A DNA stretch of 64,000 nt from Candidatus Krumholzibacteriota bacterium (GTDB lineage Bacteria; Krumholzibacteriota; Krumholzibacteriia; Krumholzibacteriales; Krumholzibacteriaceae): assembly GCA_016932415.1 (NCBI GenBank), contig JAFGCX010000034.1, forward strand, positions 73,002-137,001, in the 5' to 3' direction. The notes under the pieces were generated by a model. That model saw only the letters and a list, made by a program, of their open reading frames with translations, ran no database searches and had not been told where the DNA came from. A program made the position numbers and the translations under genes. Below are positions 53,026 to 60,832 of the stretch, piece after piece. How positions within the stretch are numbered: the first letter of the stretch is position 1; each line of letters begins with the position of its first letter.

Positions 53026-53515
53026 TATCTACGCTCCCTGGAGGAGCAGGTATTTTACGATGGAAAAACAGGATGGATGTCTCCTTTGCGATATTCAGAA
53101 AGAGAAGGACGACGCGAAGGCCGGGATATTGAAAAGGGGAAAAAACTGGTTCGTATTGATCAATCTTTTTCCATATACAAGCGGTCATATAATGGTAGTC
53201 GCGTGCCGGCACATTGGAAAGGTCTCCGATATTACCGAAGAAGAGGGCAAGGATCTTGTCGCTTTTCTTTCTCTCGGCGAAAAGGCGATAAATGCGGTGT
53301 ACAGGCCCGACGCGATGAATATAGGCGTGAATCTCGGCTCATCGGCCGGCGCCGGCATCGTTGGACATCTTCATTTTCACCTTGTTCCGAGATGGAATGG
53401 AGATACGAATTTCATGACGGCAATATCCGGTACTAGAGTAGTCTCTGAAGATCCAGAGGAAAGTTTTAAAAAACTCATTTCTTTCTTTTCGGAAACGGAT
53501 CTCGACTGGTCCTGA
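53018..53515 (+). CDS. HIT-family nucleotide hydrolase/transferase (Ap4A-phosphorylase-like)
   Basis: 165 residues. YAPWRSRYFTM at the N-terminus, C-LLC-type metal pair (CLLC), LINLFPYTSGHIMVV, and the histidine triad HLHFHLVPR at about residues 108-116, followed by WNGDTNFM. This layout is that of the HIT branch related to Ap4A phosphorylase. It handles dinucleoside polyphosphates or adenylated compounds. It overlaps the glmU-like gene by 8 bases. Confidence 0.88.
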   Translation: MDSIYAPWRSRYFTMEKQDGCLLCDIQKEKDDAKAGILKRGKNWFVLINLFPYTSGHIMVVACRHIGKVSDITEEEGKDLVAFLSLGEKAINAVYRPDAMNIGVNLGSSAGAGIVGHLHFHLVPRWNGDTNFMTAISGTRVVSEDPEESFKKLISFFSETDLDWS

Positions 53516-53551
53516 TGGACTATCAGGGCAGAAGGCATCAGGGGGGATTCG

Positions 53552-53986
53552 GTGGCAAGGAGAAAAAAGGCAGCCTGGCGAAAAGTGATATCCGCTAAAT
53601 CTGCCGGAATAGCGGCGGTTTTTGTTGTAATGGGTATTTCTCTTTCTGTAAGATGGTCCGGTGCCGGGAAACATCTGACGGGGATCGAAGAACCTTTTGA
53701 GATGGAGGTCCTCAACGGCACGGGAGAACCCGGGCTTGCCAGGATGATAACCAGGCAGCTCAGGATGGCGGGGGTCGATGTCGTGCTGGAAGGGAACGCG
53801 TCCCGCTTCGATTTCAAGGAATCGTTGCTGATAGACAATAGAAACAATCCGGCCCTCATGAAAAAGCTCGCCAGGCGATTCGGCTGCAGAAGAGTCTTAA
53901 AACAGCAGAGAAATTATTCCGAAGTAGATGTGACTCTGATAATAGGATGGGACAGGGATAGATTGAAGATCGGAGAAGAGAGATGA
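53552..53986 (+). CDS. Membrane-anchored LytR_C-domain protein
   Basis: 144 residues from GTG 53552, with a G-rich ribosome site. A strongly basic N-terminus (ARRKKAAWRK), one transmembrane helix (~residues 17-34), then a domain starting FEMEVLNGTGEPGLARMITRQL and VDVVLEGNASRFDF, the pattern of the LytR_C (LytR/CpsA/Psr C-terminal) domain, with DVTLIIGWD at the end. The LCP catalytic domain is absent, so this is a stand-alone domain of unknown role at the envelope. Confidence 0.72.
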   Translation: MARRKKAAWRKVISAKSAGIAAVFVVMGISLSVRWSGAGKHLTGIEEPFEMEVLNGTGEPGLARMITRQLRMAGVDVVLEGNASRFDFKESLLIDNRNNPALMKKLARRFGCRRVLKQQRNYSEVDVTLIIGWDRDRLKIGEER

Positions 53987-54028
53987 ACGAAAGCAATCAA
54001 AGAGGAGTGATGATGGAGGTCATGTCCG

Positions 54029-54295
54029 GTGAATAAAAGACGAATAGGCCTGGTCGCGATGGTGTTTTTCCTCGGTGTAATCCTCGGGGGCGTGGTAGGC
54101 GAGACAATCGGTCTTCTTCTCCCTGAAGGTAACCTGATCCGTGATCTTTTTGTCTCGGGCAAGGAGATCCAGATAGGACCTGTATATTGTAACCTTATAG
54201 TTATGACATTTACGTTCGGATTTTCCATTAAAGTCAATCTTGTCAGTGTCCTTGGTATCATACTGATGGCATTTCTGCTGAAATGGTATTGTTAG
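54029..54295 (+). CDS. Small membrane protein, DUF4321-like
   Basis: 88 residues from GTG 54029, with GGAGG 9 bases upstream. Three hydrophobic segments (GLVAMVFFLGVILGGVVGETIGL; LIVMTFTFGFSI; VNLVSVLGIILMAFLL) with the GxxLG-VGE pattern that I remember from DUF4321 proteins of 80-90 residues. Function unknown. Placed between the LytR_C protein and tatA and overlapping tatA's upstream in-frame codons. Confidence 0.6.
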   Translation: MNKRRIGLVAMVFFLGVILGGVVGETIGLLLPEGNLIRDLFVSGKEIQIGPVYCNLIVMTFTFGFSIKVNLVSVLGIILMAFLLKWYC

Positions 54296-54309
54296 AAGGG
54301 AAGGGTATA

Positions 54310-54555
54310 ATGTCTCTGCTGTCGATATTTTCCGGATACAGACCGGAGTTTCTTCTGATAGGACCGCTCGGGTGGTCTGAACTTCTCATTATTCTGGTGA
54401 TCGTCCTGATCTTTTTCGGTCCCAGGAGGCTGCCTGAAGTCGCCGAGGCGATAGGAAAATCGCTTCAGAAGTTTAAAAAAGCTTCCCGCGACGTCAAGAA
54501 TGAGATCGAATCGGAAAAGATGAAGATATCTGAAGATGACGACAAAAAAGGGTAG
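54310..54555 (+). CDS. tatA: Twin-arginine translocase subunit TatA/E
   Basis: 81 residues from ATG 54310 behind AAGGG; an in-frame ATG at 54283 overlaps the previous gene. LGWSELLIILVIVLIFFGPRRLP is the TatA signature: one N-terminal membrane helix, the FGP hinge, then an amphipathic helix (EVAEAIGKSLQKFKKASRD) and a charged C-terminal tail. It forms the translocation pore for folded proteins. No tatC is next to it. The last plus-strand gene before the convergent minus-strand pair. Confidence 0.93.
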   Translation: MSLLSIFSGYRPEFLLIGPLGWSELLIILVIVLIFFGPRRLPEVAEAIGKSLQKFKKASRDVKNEIESEKMKISEDDDKKG

Positions 54556-54731
54556 GTCCTTTTACGCGGCCACCTTTATCATCTGATCTCCGCCGGTATC
54601 CGGTCCGGGTGGTATAAGGCGCGCGTACCTTTCCTAATACGGCATATTGCAGGCGCGGGAGGCCTGGAAGCGGGTATCTATCGATGCATGGGCTTTATCT
54701 GCCCGCGAACGACTTGATCCGAAAAGCGGTT
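54556..54731. other. Intergenic region between tatA and ppiD-like gene (convergent)
   Basis: 176 bases between two convergent stops. I see GC-rich short repeats (CCGGTATCCGGTCCGG) but no stem followed by a T-run in either direction, and no open frame with a ribosome site. Termination here is therefore not explained by a simple intrinsic signal. Confidence 0.4.
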
Positions 54732-56534
54732 TTAATTCAAAGTCACTTCCCGCATGTCGACGATGTCGGCTTTTTCTCTCAGTTCCTGGTACCATTCAGC
54801 GAGATATTTCGAAGTCTCTTCCTGTAACATCTGGTTGAGTATATCCTGCCGCTGTCTGGCGAATTCGTTCATGTCGGGAGAGGATTTCGAGATGACTCTT
54901 ATTATGTACCAGGTTTCATTTCCCTCGACAGGGATACTGAAACTGTCTACGGGAAGGACGCGGCAAGCTTCGGAAAATCCGGTGCCGGCGCCTATTCCCG
55001 TAATGCTGTCATCTATCTTGAAGGGGCCTGTCTCCTTGAACTGAAGTTCGCGCGAATGCGCGACAGCCTCGAGATCGCCGCTTGTGAGAGCTTCTTTTCT
55101 TATAGTTTCGGCCAATCTTCGTGCTTCAGCTTTTCTGTGCTCGAATCGCAACCGCTGGGAGATCTCTTCTCTTACTTCGTCGAGTTTTCTGGCCCTTTCG
55201 GCGATCGCTTCGACCACCTTGACGTAGTATACTGAATTCTCGACCTCGATCGGAGAGCTGATGCTTCCGATCTTATGGTTGAAAGCGAAGTTGACGATCC
55301 TTGGAAGATATCCGTAATCCTTGATGAAGATTCCATGCGTGAAAGGCTCGACATCTACAGTCTCGAGCCCGAACGATCCGGCTCCCTGTTCAAATCCCTT
55401 TTCCTTTATCGCCGCGGTAAGATCCTGAAGAAGAGTGGAAAGCGAGTCGATAGTCTCGTAGCCAGGTTCGACCTTCATGAGTATATGGGAAGCCCTTACC
55501 TGTTCTTCTCCATCGACGACCTTTTTTTCCTCTGTCCTGATCAGATGGTAACCGAAAGAGGTGCGCACAGGCATGCTTATTTCTCCGATCCCCAGATCGA
55601 ATGCCGTTTCTGTGAATATACTGTCGAGGCCTGTCCTTCCAAAAAATCCGAGATCGCCGCCCTTCTGGGCCGAGACATAATCGTCAGAGTTTATTCGCGC
55701 CGATTCGGCAAAATCCTCTCCATCGACGATTTCTTTTCTTATCTCTTCCATCTGAATCCTGACATCCTCTTCGTCAAGCAGTGTAGGCTCCTTCTTTATG
55801 TCGATGAGATGGATCTTTCTCTTCTCCGGTTCGAGATAATCATCCTTATGCTTCTCGTAGAATTGTACTATCTGATCTTCATCCGGCATATATGAAGGGT
55901 CATCCTCGCCGAAGGGAACACTGATGTACCTGGCGTTGATCTCCTCGTTCTGCCTGTTGAACCTGTCAAGGATGGCATCCTGCGGTATATGAGTCATTGA
56001 GATAAGATAGGTCTCCAGTTTCATCGAAGGGAGCACTGAAAAGCCCCATTTTTCCAGTTCTGACCAGTCGGCCTGCGGGTCGGAAAGAGCCTGCAGGTAA
56101 GCCTGGTAATCAAAATCACCTTTTTCATCTACAAACGTCTGCCGCAGCTGAGGATGTGGAGTGCGCCGCAGGAACGCGACCAGCTCGTTATCGGTAACGG
56201 TTATGCCAAGTTTTTTGATCTCTCTGTCGAGAAGGATCTCCTGGATAACGTTCTCCCAGGACTGTTCGAGGATCATATGCTGGTCGGTCGCGCTGAGTTC
56301 ATAGCTTTCGCCACGCTGCATTTTGACCTGATTGTAGATCTCCTGATATTTATTCGAATATAATCTTCGTGGTATCTCGATACCGTTGATCTTTCCGACG
56401 ATATCCGGTTCGGAGTTCTCGTTCCCGTCACCCGTCCTTAAATTCATCCCCCAGATACCAAAAATCGATACGACGAATGCAACCACGACGATCCACAGGA
56501 TGGTCTTGGTATTTTCCCTCATCTGTCTCAACAT
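54732..56534 (-). CDS. Membrane-anchored peptidyl-prolyl isomerase/chaperone (PpiD/SurA-type)
   Basis: 600 residues from ATG 56534 with AGAGGG 8 bases upstream; a TTG at 56573 would add 13 residues. One N-terminal transmembrane helix (ILWIVVVAFVVSIFGIWG), then a SurA_N-type helical domain (IEIPRRLYSNKYQEI, WENVIQEILLDREIKKLGITVTDNELV cut here) and a parvulin domain near residues 255-345 (DFAESARINSDDYVSAQKGGDLGFFGRTGL region) with RASHILMKVEP as a second parvulin-like block. This is the PpiD arrangement. It helps proteins leaving the Sec channel in the periplasm. Followed by rlmN upstream on the same strand (~110 bases away), with separate signals. Confidence 0.85.
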   Translation of the reverse strand: MLRQMRENTKTILWIVVVAFVVSIFGIWGMNLRTGDGNENSEPDIVGKINGIEIPRRLYSNKYQEIYNQVKMQRGESYELSATDQHMILEQSWENVIQEILLDREIKKLGITVTDNELVAFLRRTPHPQLRQTFVDEKGDFDYQAYLQALSDPQADWSELEKWGFSVLPSMKLETYLISMTHIPQDAILDRFNRQNEEINARYISVPFGEDDPSYMPDEDQIVQFYEKHKDDYLEPEKRKIHLIDIKKEPTLLDEEDVRIQMEEIRKEIVDGEDFAESARINSDDYVSAQKGGDLGFFGRTGLDSIFTETAFDLGIGEISMPVRTSFGYHLIRTEEKKVVDGEEQVRASHILMKVEPGYETIDSLSTLLQDLTAAIKEKGFEQGAGSFGLETVDVEPFTHGIFIKDYGYLPRIVNFAFNHKIGSISSPIEVENSVYYVKVVEAIAERARKLDEVREEISQRLRFEHRKAEARRLAETIRKEALTSGDLEAVAHSRELQFKETGPFKIDDSITGIGAGTGFSEACRVLPVDSFSIPVEGNETWYIIRVISKSSPDMNEFARQRQDILNQMLQEETSKYLAEWYQELREKADIVDMREVTLN

Positions 56535-56644
56535 CTTTTCGACCCTCTTTGTAAATTTTAAAAAAAAGCGCAATATATCGTATTAAAGTATCATATCGAC
56601 AAGGGAAGCGCAAATGTTTTAAGAAGGATAAGGATGACAGCCTG

Positions 56645-57691
56645 TTATCTTTTTCTTCTCATCCTGAGCTGTCCGCACGCGGCGTCGATATCGTTTCCCT
56701 GGCTTCTTCTTACCGTTACCGCCGGAGCCCTTGGAAGAAGCAGTTTTATGAAGCTGTCTATAGCTTTTTCAGACGGCCTTCTGAATGGGCAACCATTCCA
56801 CTCGTTGAACGGGATCAGGTTGATCTTAAAAGGCCTCCCTTCAGTCATCGATGAAAGGGCCAGGGCATCTTCCCTTGAATCGTTTATCCCCGAAATCAGT
56901 ATGTATTCGAGTGTCGTTCTCGTCTTTCTCCTGACGGCGAATCTCTCGGCAGCGTCAAGGACCTCATTGACGTCTCCGGCCGCCGGCATCAGCCTCCTTC
57001 TCACCTCATTATTCGTGGCATTCAGGGAGACGGCAAGACCGAATTTCAGGGGGGAGGCTGCTATCGAGTCGATCTGTTCGGGAAATCCGGCTGTGCTTAC
57101 AGTTATCCTTTTCTCTCCAAGGGCAAAAGCGTCGATCTCATTTATGACGGAGATAGCCCTGCCTGTATTCTCGAAGTTCAGGAGGGGATCCCCCATCCCC
57201 ATAAAGACGATATTGTATCTTCTCCGGGGGGGGATATGGGCCTTTTTGAAGAAGAGTATCTGATTGAGGATCTCGTCCGCCCTGAGGTTCCGCTCAAAAC
57301 CGCCTGATCCTGTCGCGCAGAAAGCGCAACCGAGCGGGCACCCGATCTGACTCGATATACAGACGGTGAAGACTCCCCGCGCCTCCATGATGACCGATTC
57401 TATGAGATGGCCGTCGTCGGTGGTGAAAAGAAACTTCTGGCTCTTATCTTCTTTCGAGGCTAAACTTCCGTTGACTTTAAGGCTTGTTATCAGGAAATGC
57501 TCGTCGAGGCGGGTCCTGAGGGCGACGGATAGATTCGTCATTTCCTGGAAATCCGTGGCGCCTTTCTGATAAAGCCATTGGATGATCTGGGTGGCTCGGT
57601 GTCTTTTTTCACCCAGGCCGGTCACAGTCTCATAGATGCCATTGATCGGGAGGTTCTTTATATTTTCTTTTACCGTCTCGTAATTACTCAT
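56645..57691 (-). CDS. rlmN: Dual-specificity 23S rRNA/tRNA methyltransferase RlmN
   Basis: 348 residues from ATG 57691 (no clear ribosome site; a start further upstream would overlap the divergent gene). Radical SAM motif GCPLGCAFCATG (CxxxCxxC), with preceding TVCISSQI, the GMGDPLLNFEN block, VSLNATNNEVRRRLMP and the C-terminal AACGQL whose Cys forms the methyl-bridge. It methylates C2 of A2503 in 23S rRNA and A37 in some tRNAs. Divergent from the Ppx/GppA-like gene, with only 29 bases between starts, so the promoters must overlap. Confidence 0.96.
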   Translation of the reverse strand: MSNYETVKENIKNLPINGIYETVTGLGEKRHRATQIIQWLYQKGATDFQEMTNLSVALRTRLDEHFLITSLKVNGSLASKEDKSQKFLFTTDDGHLIESVIMEARGVFTVCISSQIGCPLGCAFCATGSGGFERNLRADEILNQILFFKKAHIPPRRRYNIVFMGMGDPLLNFENTGRAISVINEIDAFALGEKRITVSTAGFPEQIDSIAASPLKFGLAVSLNATNNEVRRRLMPAAGDVNEVLDAAERFAVRRKTRTTLEYILISGINDSREDALALSSMTEGRPFKINLIPFNEWNGCPFRRPSEKAIDSFIKLLLPRAPAVTVRRSQGNDIDAACGQLRMRRKR

Positions 57692-57720
57692 GACAGGGAA
57701 TGATAAGTAAAGTCGAAGAG

Positions 57721-58812
57721 ATGTCCAATACAAAAAACGATATAAGAGGGTGCATAGATATAGGGAGCAGTTATTTCAGGCTCCTCGTGGCAAGGGGATC
57801 ATTCTCCTGTGTGGCTGAACGCGCAGTCGCCGCCAAGCCGGCCACAGGGAATTTCCCGGAGTATCCCGATCTGATGACGCAACGAACGCCAGAGATATTC
57901 CCGTTGCATGAATCGCGGCTGTATGTCGGCTGGGGGGCCGATCTTGAGGAAACGGGGGTGATCGGTCCGGAGATGATCGAGGAAGCTGAAAAAGCGCTGG
58001 CGCGGCTTGTCGGGGAAGCGGCTCGCGCTGGATGCGCCGAGCCGGTGATCGTCGCTACCAATACGCTCAGGAGAGCGGCCAACAGAAAGTATATTGCCTC
58101 GAGGTTCGAGAAGATAGCCGGCCGGCCGGTATCGGTCCTGACCCACCGGGGAGAGGCCGAATTCGCCATCGCTGGCGCGGCTTCACTGTTGGAAAAAAAC
58201 AAGGATATCATCCTTTTCGATCCGGGAGGGACGAGTACCGAAGCCGCATGGACGGATGCTGGAAAGATCAGCGGTTTTTCGCGATTTCTGACAGGGACAC
58301 ACAGCGTGGACCGGCTGATCCGCCGTCATCACAGGGGTGGTTACCGCCAGAACTGGTTGAAATGCGTTGTGAGAAAAACTGTTCGGGATCTGATGCCTTT
58401 TATCGGATCGGCTTTGGGGGACTCGGGTGGGGTGATAAAGGGGGTTTCTCTCTTGTCTGAAAGAGTGGAAAGCTCTACAATACTTTTTACGGGGGGAACG
58501 GCTGTAAGCCAGGCAGTCTTTTTCCGGTATATGAATCGAACGCCGGTTTCTTTCAGTGAATTGACCGGTATGACGAGAGATGATCTCAGGTTGATCTCGA
58601 TGCGCCTGATGGGGATTTTGGGCAGGGGAAGCGTCAAGAGCCTGCCCCTGGAAATGGAGAGGATAAAGTTGATGATCCCGGGGCTGATCCTGATCGAGGC
58701 GATCACAGGCAGTCTCGGAATAGAGAGATATTTTGTTGTGACGCGAGACCTCCGGTGGGGAGTGATCCTTTCGGGAGGGATAATGCCGGGAGGGTATCGA
58801 ACAGATGAGTAA
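57721..58812 (+). CDS. Ppx/GppA-family phosphatase-like protein, altered motif 2
   Basis: 363 residues from ATG 57721; ATG 57700 is an alternative. Actin-like ASKHA fold: CIDIGSSYFRLLVARG (phosphate 1 loop), VATNTLRRAANR, THRGEAEFAIAGAA, and FDPGGTSTEAAW where the family normally has DIGGGSTE: the Gly-Gly-Gly is changed to Gly-Gly-Thr and I to P. Then SRFLTGTHSVDRLI. Family members hydrolyse polyphosphate or pppGpp. The changed loop suggests reduced activity or another substrate. It is coupled by an 8-base overlap to the NtrC-type regulator. Confidence 0.72.
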   Translation: MSNTKNDIRGCIDIGSSYFRLLVARGSFSCVAERAVAAKPATGNFPEYPDLMTQRTPEIFPLHESRLYVGWGADLEETGVIGPEMIEEAEKALARLVGEAARAGCAEPVIVATNTLRRAANRKYIASRFEKIAGRPVSVLTHRGEAEFAIAGAASLLEKNKDIILFDPGGTSTEAAWTDAGKISGFSRFLTGTHSVDRLIRRHHRGGYRQNWLKCVVRKTVRDLMPFIGSALGDSGGVIKGVSLLSERVESSTILFTGGTAVSQAVFFRYMNRTPVSFSELTGMTRDDLRLISMRLMGILGRGSVKSLPLEMERIKLMIPGLILIEAITGSLGIERYFVVTRDLRWGVILSGGIMPGGYRTDE

Positions 58813-60184
58813 GCAAGTCCTGATAGTCGATGATGAAGAGAGCATACGGAATTCCCTTGAGAAACTCCTCTCGTTCGAAAAATATGGCACATTTTCCGCG
58901 CCTGACGGAAGATCCGCCCTGGAACTTCTTCTGAAGGAGAGGATAGATATCGTCCTTCTCGACATTAAGATGCCAGGGATGGATGGGCTTGAGGTCCTCG
59001 GAAAGATCAAGGAGAGGCAGCCGGGGCTTCCCGTCGTGATAATCTCCGGACATGGAAACATCTCTACAGCGGTGGAAGCGACAAAACTCGGAGCTTTCGA
59101 TTTTATCGAAAAGCCGATCGATCTCGAAAGGCTTCTTCTGACGATAAGAAATGGTATCAGACAGGGAGATCTTTCCCGTCAGAACCTCATGCTCAAGAAG
59201 GAGGTAATAGGGAGGACAGAGATCATTGGTGAACATAAGGCGATCCTCGATATCCTCGCGACGATAGAAAGAGTCGCTCCGACCAATGCCAGAGTCCTCA
59301 TCACCGGAGAGAACGGGACTGGAAAGGAGATGGCTGCCAGGAAACTCTATGAGCAGAGTAATCGCAGCGACCAGCCGTTCATAGAGGTCAATTGCGCAGC
59401 GATACCGGAGGAGCTGATCGAAAGCGAACTGTTCGGACATGAGAAAGGTTCTTTCACCGGGGCGGTCTCGCAGAGAGTCGGAAAGTTTGAACTTGCTGAT
59501 GGTGGCACCCTTTTTCTTGACGAGGTGGGCGATATGAGCCTGTCAGCACAGGCAAAGGTCCTTAGAGTACTTCAGGAGGGGGTCTTTCAGCGCGTAGGGG
59601 GGTCAGAGACCAAGAAGGTCGATGTGAGAGTAATAGCGGCATCGAACAGAAACCTTATCGAGGAAGCAGAGAAAGGAAACTTTCGCGAAGATCTTTTTTA
59701 CAGGTTGAATGTTGTACCGGTAAAGATCCCACCTCTTCGGGAGAGAAAGACAGACATAAGGATTCTCTCCGAATATTTCATATCGTTGATATGCCAGGAT
59801 CTTGGAGTCACGCCAAAGAAGTTCTCCCCGGACGTATACGAAGTCTTTTTCGCCTACGCCTGGCCGGGAAATATCAGAGAGTTGAAAAACCTTATCGAAC
59901 GGCTTTGTATCCTTGTTCCCTCCGATACGATAGCAGCGGCGGATCTTCCTCTCTTCGAACTTGCCCATGAAACGGGAAGGTCGAACGATCCGTTTGAGGC
60001 GAGGACTTATCAGGATTTCAAAGATATTTCAGAGAAGGAATACCTGATAAGAAAACTGCGTGATAACAACGGGAACGTATCGCGTACAGCGAGAGAACTC
60101 GGGATGCAGAGAAGCAATCTTTATAAGAAGATCGAGAAATACCAGCTAGATGCCAGGCATGAGGACCGGTCCGGAGAAGAATGA
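58805..60184 (+). CDS. NtrC-family sigma-54-dependent response regulator
   Basis: 459 residues. Receiver domain: D9-D10 pocket and D53 (VLLDIKMPGMDG), with K in EKPIDLE; AAA+ domain ITGENGTGKEMAARKLY (Walker A), GSFTGA at residues 215-220 (A replaced by S, a known variation of GAFTGA), LADGGTLFLDEVGDM (Walker B); C-terminal Fis-type HTH NNGNVSRTARELGMQRSNLYKKI. It needs sigma-54 holoenzyme for transcription activation. No cognate histidine kinase is adjacent; its start overlaps the Ppx/GppA-like gene. A plausible activator for the 28087 promoter, though not shown. Confidence 0.93.
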   Translation: MSKQVLIVDDEESIRNSLEKLLSFEKYGTFSAPDGRSALELLLKERIDIVLLDIKMPGMDGLEVLGKIKERQPGLPVVIISGHGNISTAVEATKLGAFDFIEKPIDLERLLLTIRNGIRQGDLSRQNLMLKKEVIGRTEIIGEHKAILDILATIERVAPTNARVLITGENGTGKEMAARKLYEQSNRSDQPFIEVNCAAIPEELIESELFGHEKGSFTGAVSQRVGKFELADGGTLFLDEVGDMSLSAQAKVLRVLQEGVFQRVGGSETKKVDVRVIAASNRNLIEEAEKGNFREDLFYRLNVVPVKIPPLRERKTDIRILSEYFISLICQDLGVTPKKFSPDVYEVFFAYAWPGNIRELKNLIERLCILVPSDTIAAADLPLFELAHETGRSNDPFEARTYQDFKDISEKEYLIRKLRDNNGNVSRTARELGMQRSNLYKKIEKYQLDARHEDRSGEE

Positions 60185-60367
60185 CCCCGGAGATCAGGCA
60201 TGTGGTCAGTAAATTCGATGCTCCGGGCTGTTCGATGAGATGATTTTATATATATTCCGACTCTTTTTCCAGCTATTTTTACTCCGATAAGCTGTTAATA
60301 TATTGCGAAATAATTACGACAAACCGGTTAACCTCAATCCTGCCAATACTTTTTCATTATATTTTAT

Positions 60368-60396
60368 TTGACTTTATCCGATACTGATGTTAGATT
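60368..60396 (+). promoter_or_regulatory. Promoter before the small secreted protein / TPR-AAA+ unit
   Basis: TTGACT (60368-60373), 17-bp spacer, TAGATT (60391-60396). A palindrome GAAGCAT-G-ATGCTTC (60433-60447) lies in the leader just upstream of GGAGGAG. The rest of the 282-base gap after the NtrC-type gene is AT-rich without another clear signal. Confidence 0.5.
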
Positions 60397-60466
60397 CAAA
60401 GTGTGGGTGTTCAGGGTTTGATGTGTGTTCAAGAAGCATGATGCTTCAAGGGAGGAGATGGTACTG

Positions 60467-60781
60467 ATGAAGAGAATCACTCTTCTGCTTTTAGTGACAT
60501 CGTTCCTTACCATTTCAGCTTCTTCCGCTTTACTGGCTTCTTCGCCGGTCATCAGTGACAAGACTGCCTCTGTATCAGCGATGTTTTCCCGTCATCTTGT
60601 ATTCTTTCTGAGAACGCTTGATAAAAGGTATGTTCATCCCGGATCTGTTGACAATGATCGAGAAGACCCCATAGTCGGCGGCGATGCTGACGATCTTGCA
60701 GATGGAAGGATTGACCCCGATGACGATGATAACATATCGATTGTCATCCCAGGGGTACCGACAAAGAAAAATATATTTTAG
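60467..60781 (+). CDS. Small secreted protein of unknown function
   Basis: 104 residues from ATG 60467 (GGAGGAG at a suitable distance; ATG 60458 is too close to it). A signal peptide, MKRITLLLLVTSFLTISASSALLA, that would be cut after ~25 residues (shown in parts). The mature part has one amphipathic stretch (VSAMFSRHLVFFLRTLDKRY) and an acidic, low-complexity C-terminal region (VGGDADDLADGRIDPDDDDN) ending IVIPGVPTKKNIF. No family is recognised. It is placed 51 bases before the start of the giant sigma-54 activator, with which it is probably co-transcribed. Confidence 0.65.
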   Translation: MKRITLLLLVTSFLTISASSALLASSPVISDKTASVSAMFSRHLVFFLRTLDKRYVHPGSVDNDREDPIVGGDADDLADGRIDPDDDDNISIVIPGVPTKKNIF

Positions 60782-60832
60782 CGATTCTTTCGGGCGTTGT
60801 TTAACCTGATATGCCACGTTGGGAGTAAGCCG

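Noticed and set aside
53983-54036. 17-codon open frame overlapping the LytR_C stop and the DUF4321-like start
   Set aside because: Too short to support; probably an accidental frame around two ribosome sites, although translational coupling through it is possible.
55275-55895. 206-codon plus-strand frame inside the PpiD-like gene
   Set aside because: Fully opposite a convincing minus-strand gene; its composition is low in complexity and no domain is visible.
59503-59520. TGGCAC inside the NtrC-type gene as a second sigma-54 promoter
   Set aside because: It is within coding sequence and lacks TTGC at the required distance.
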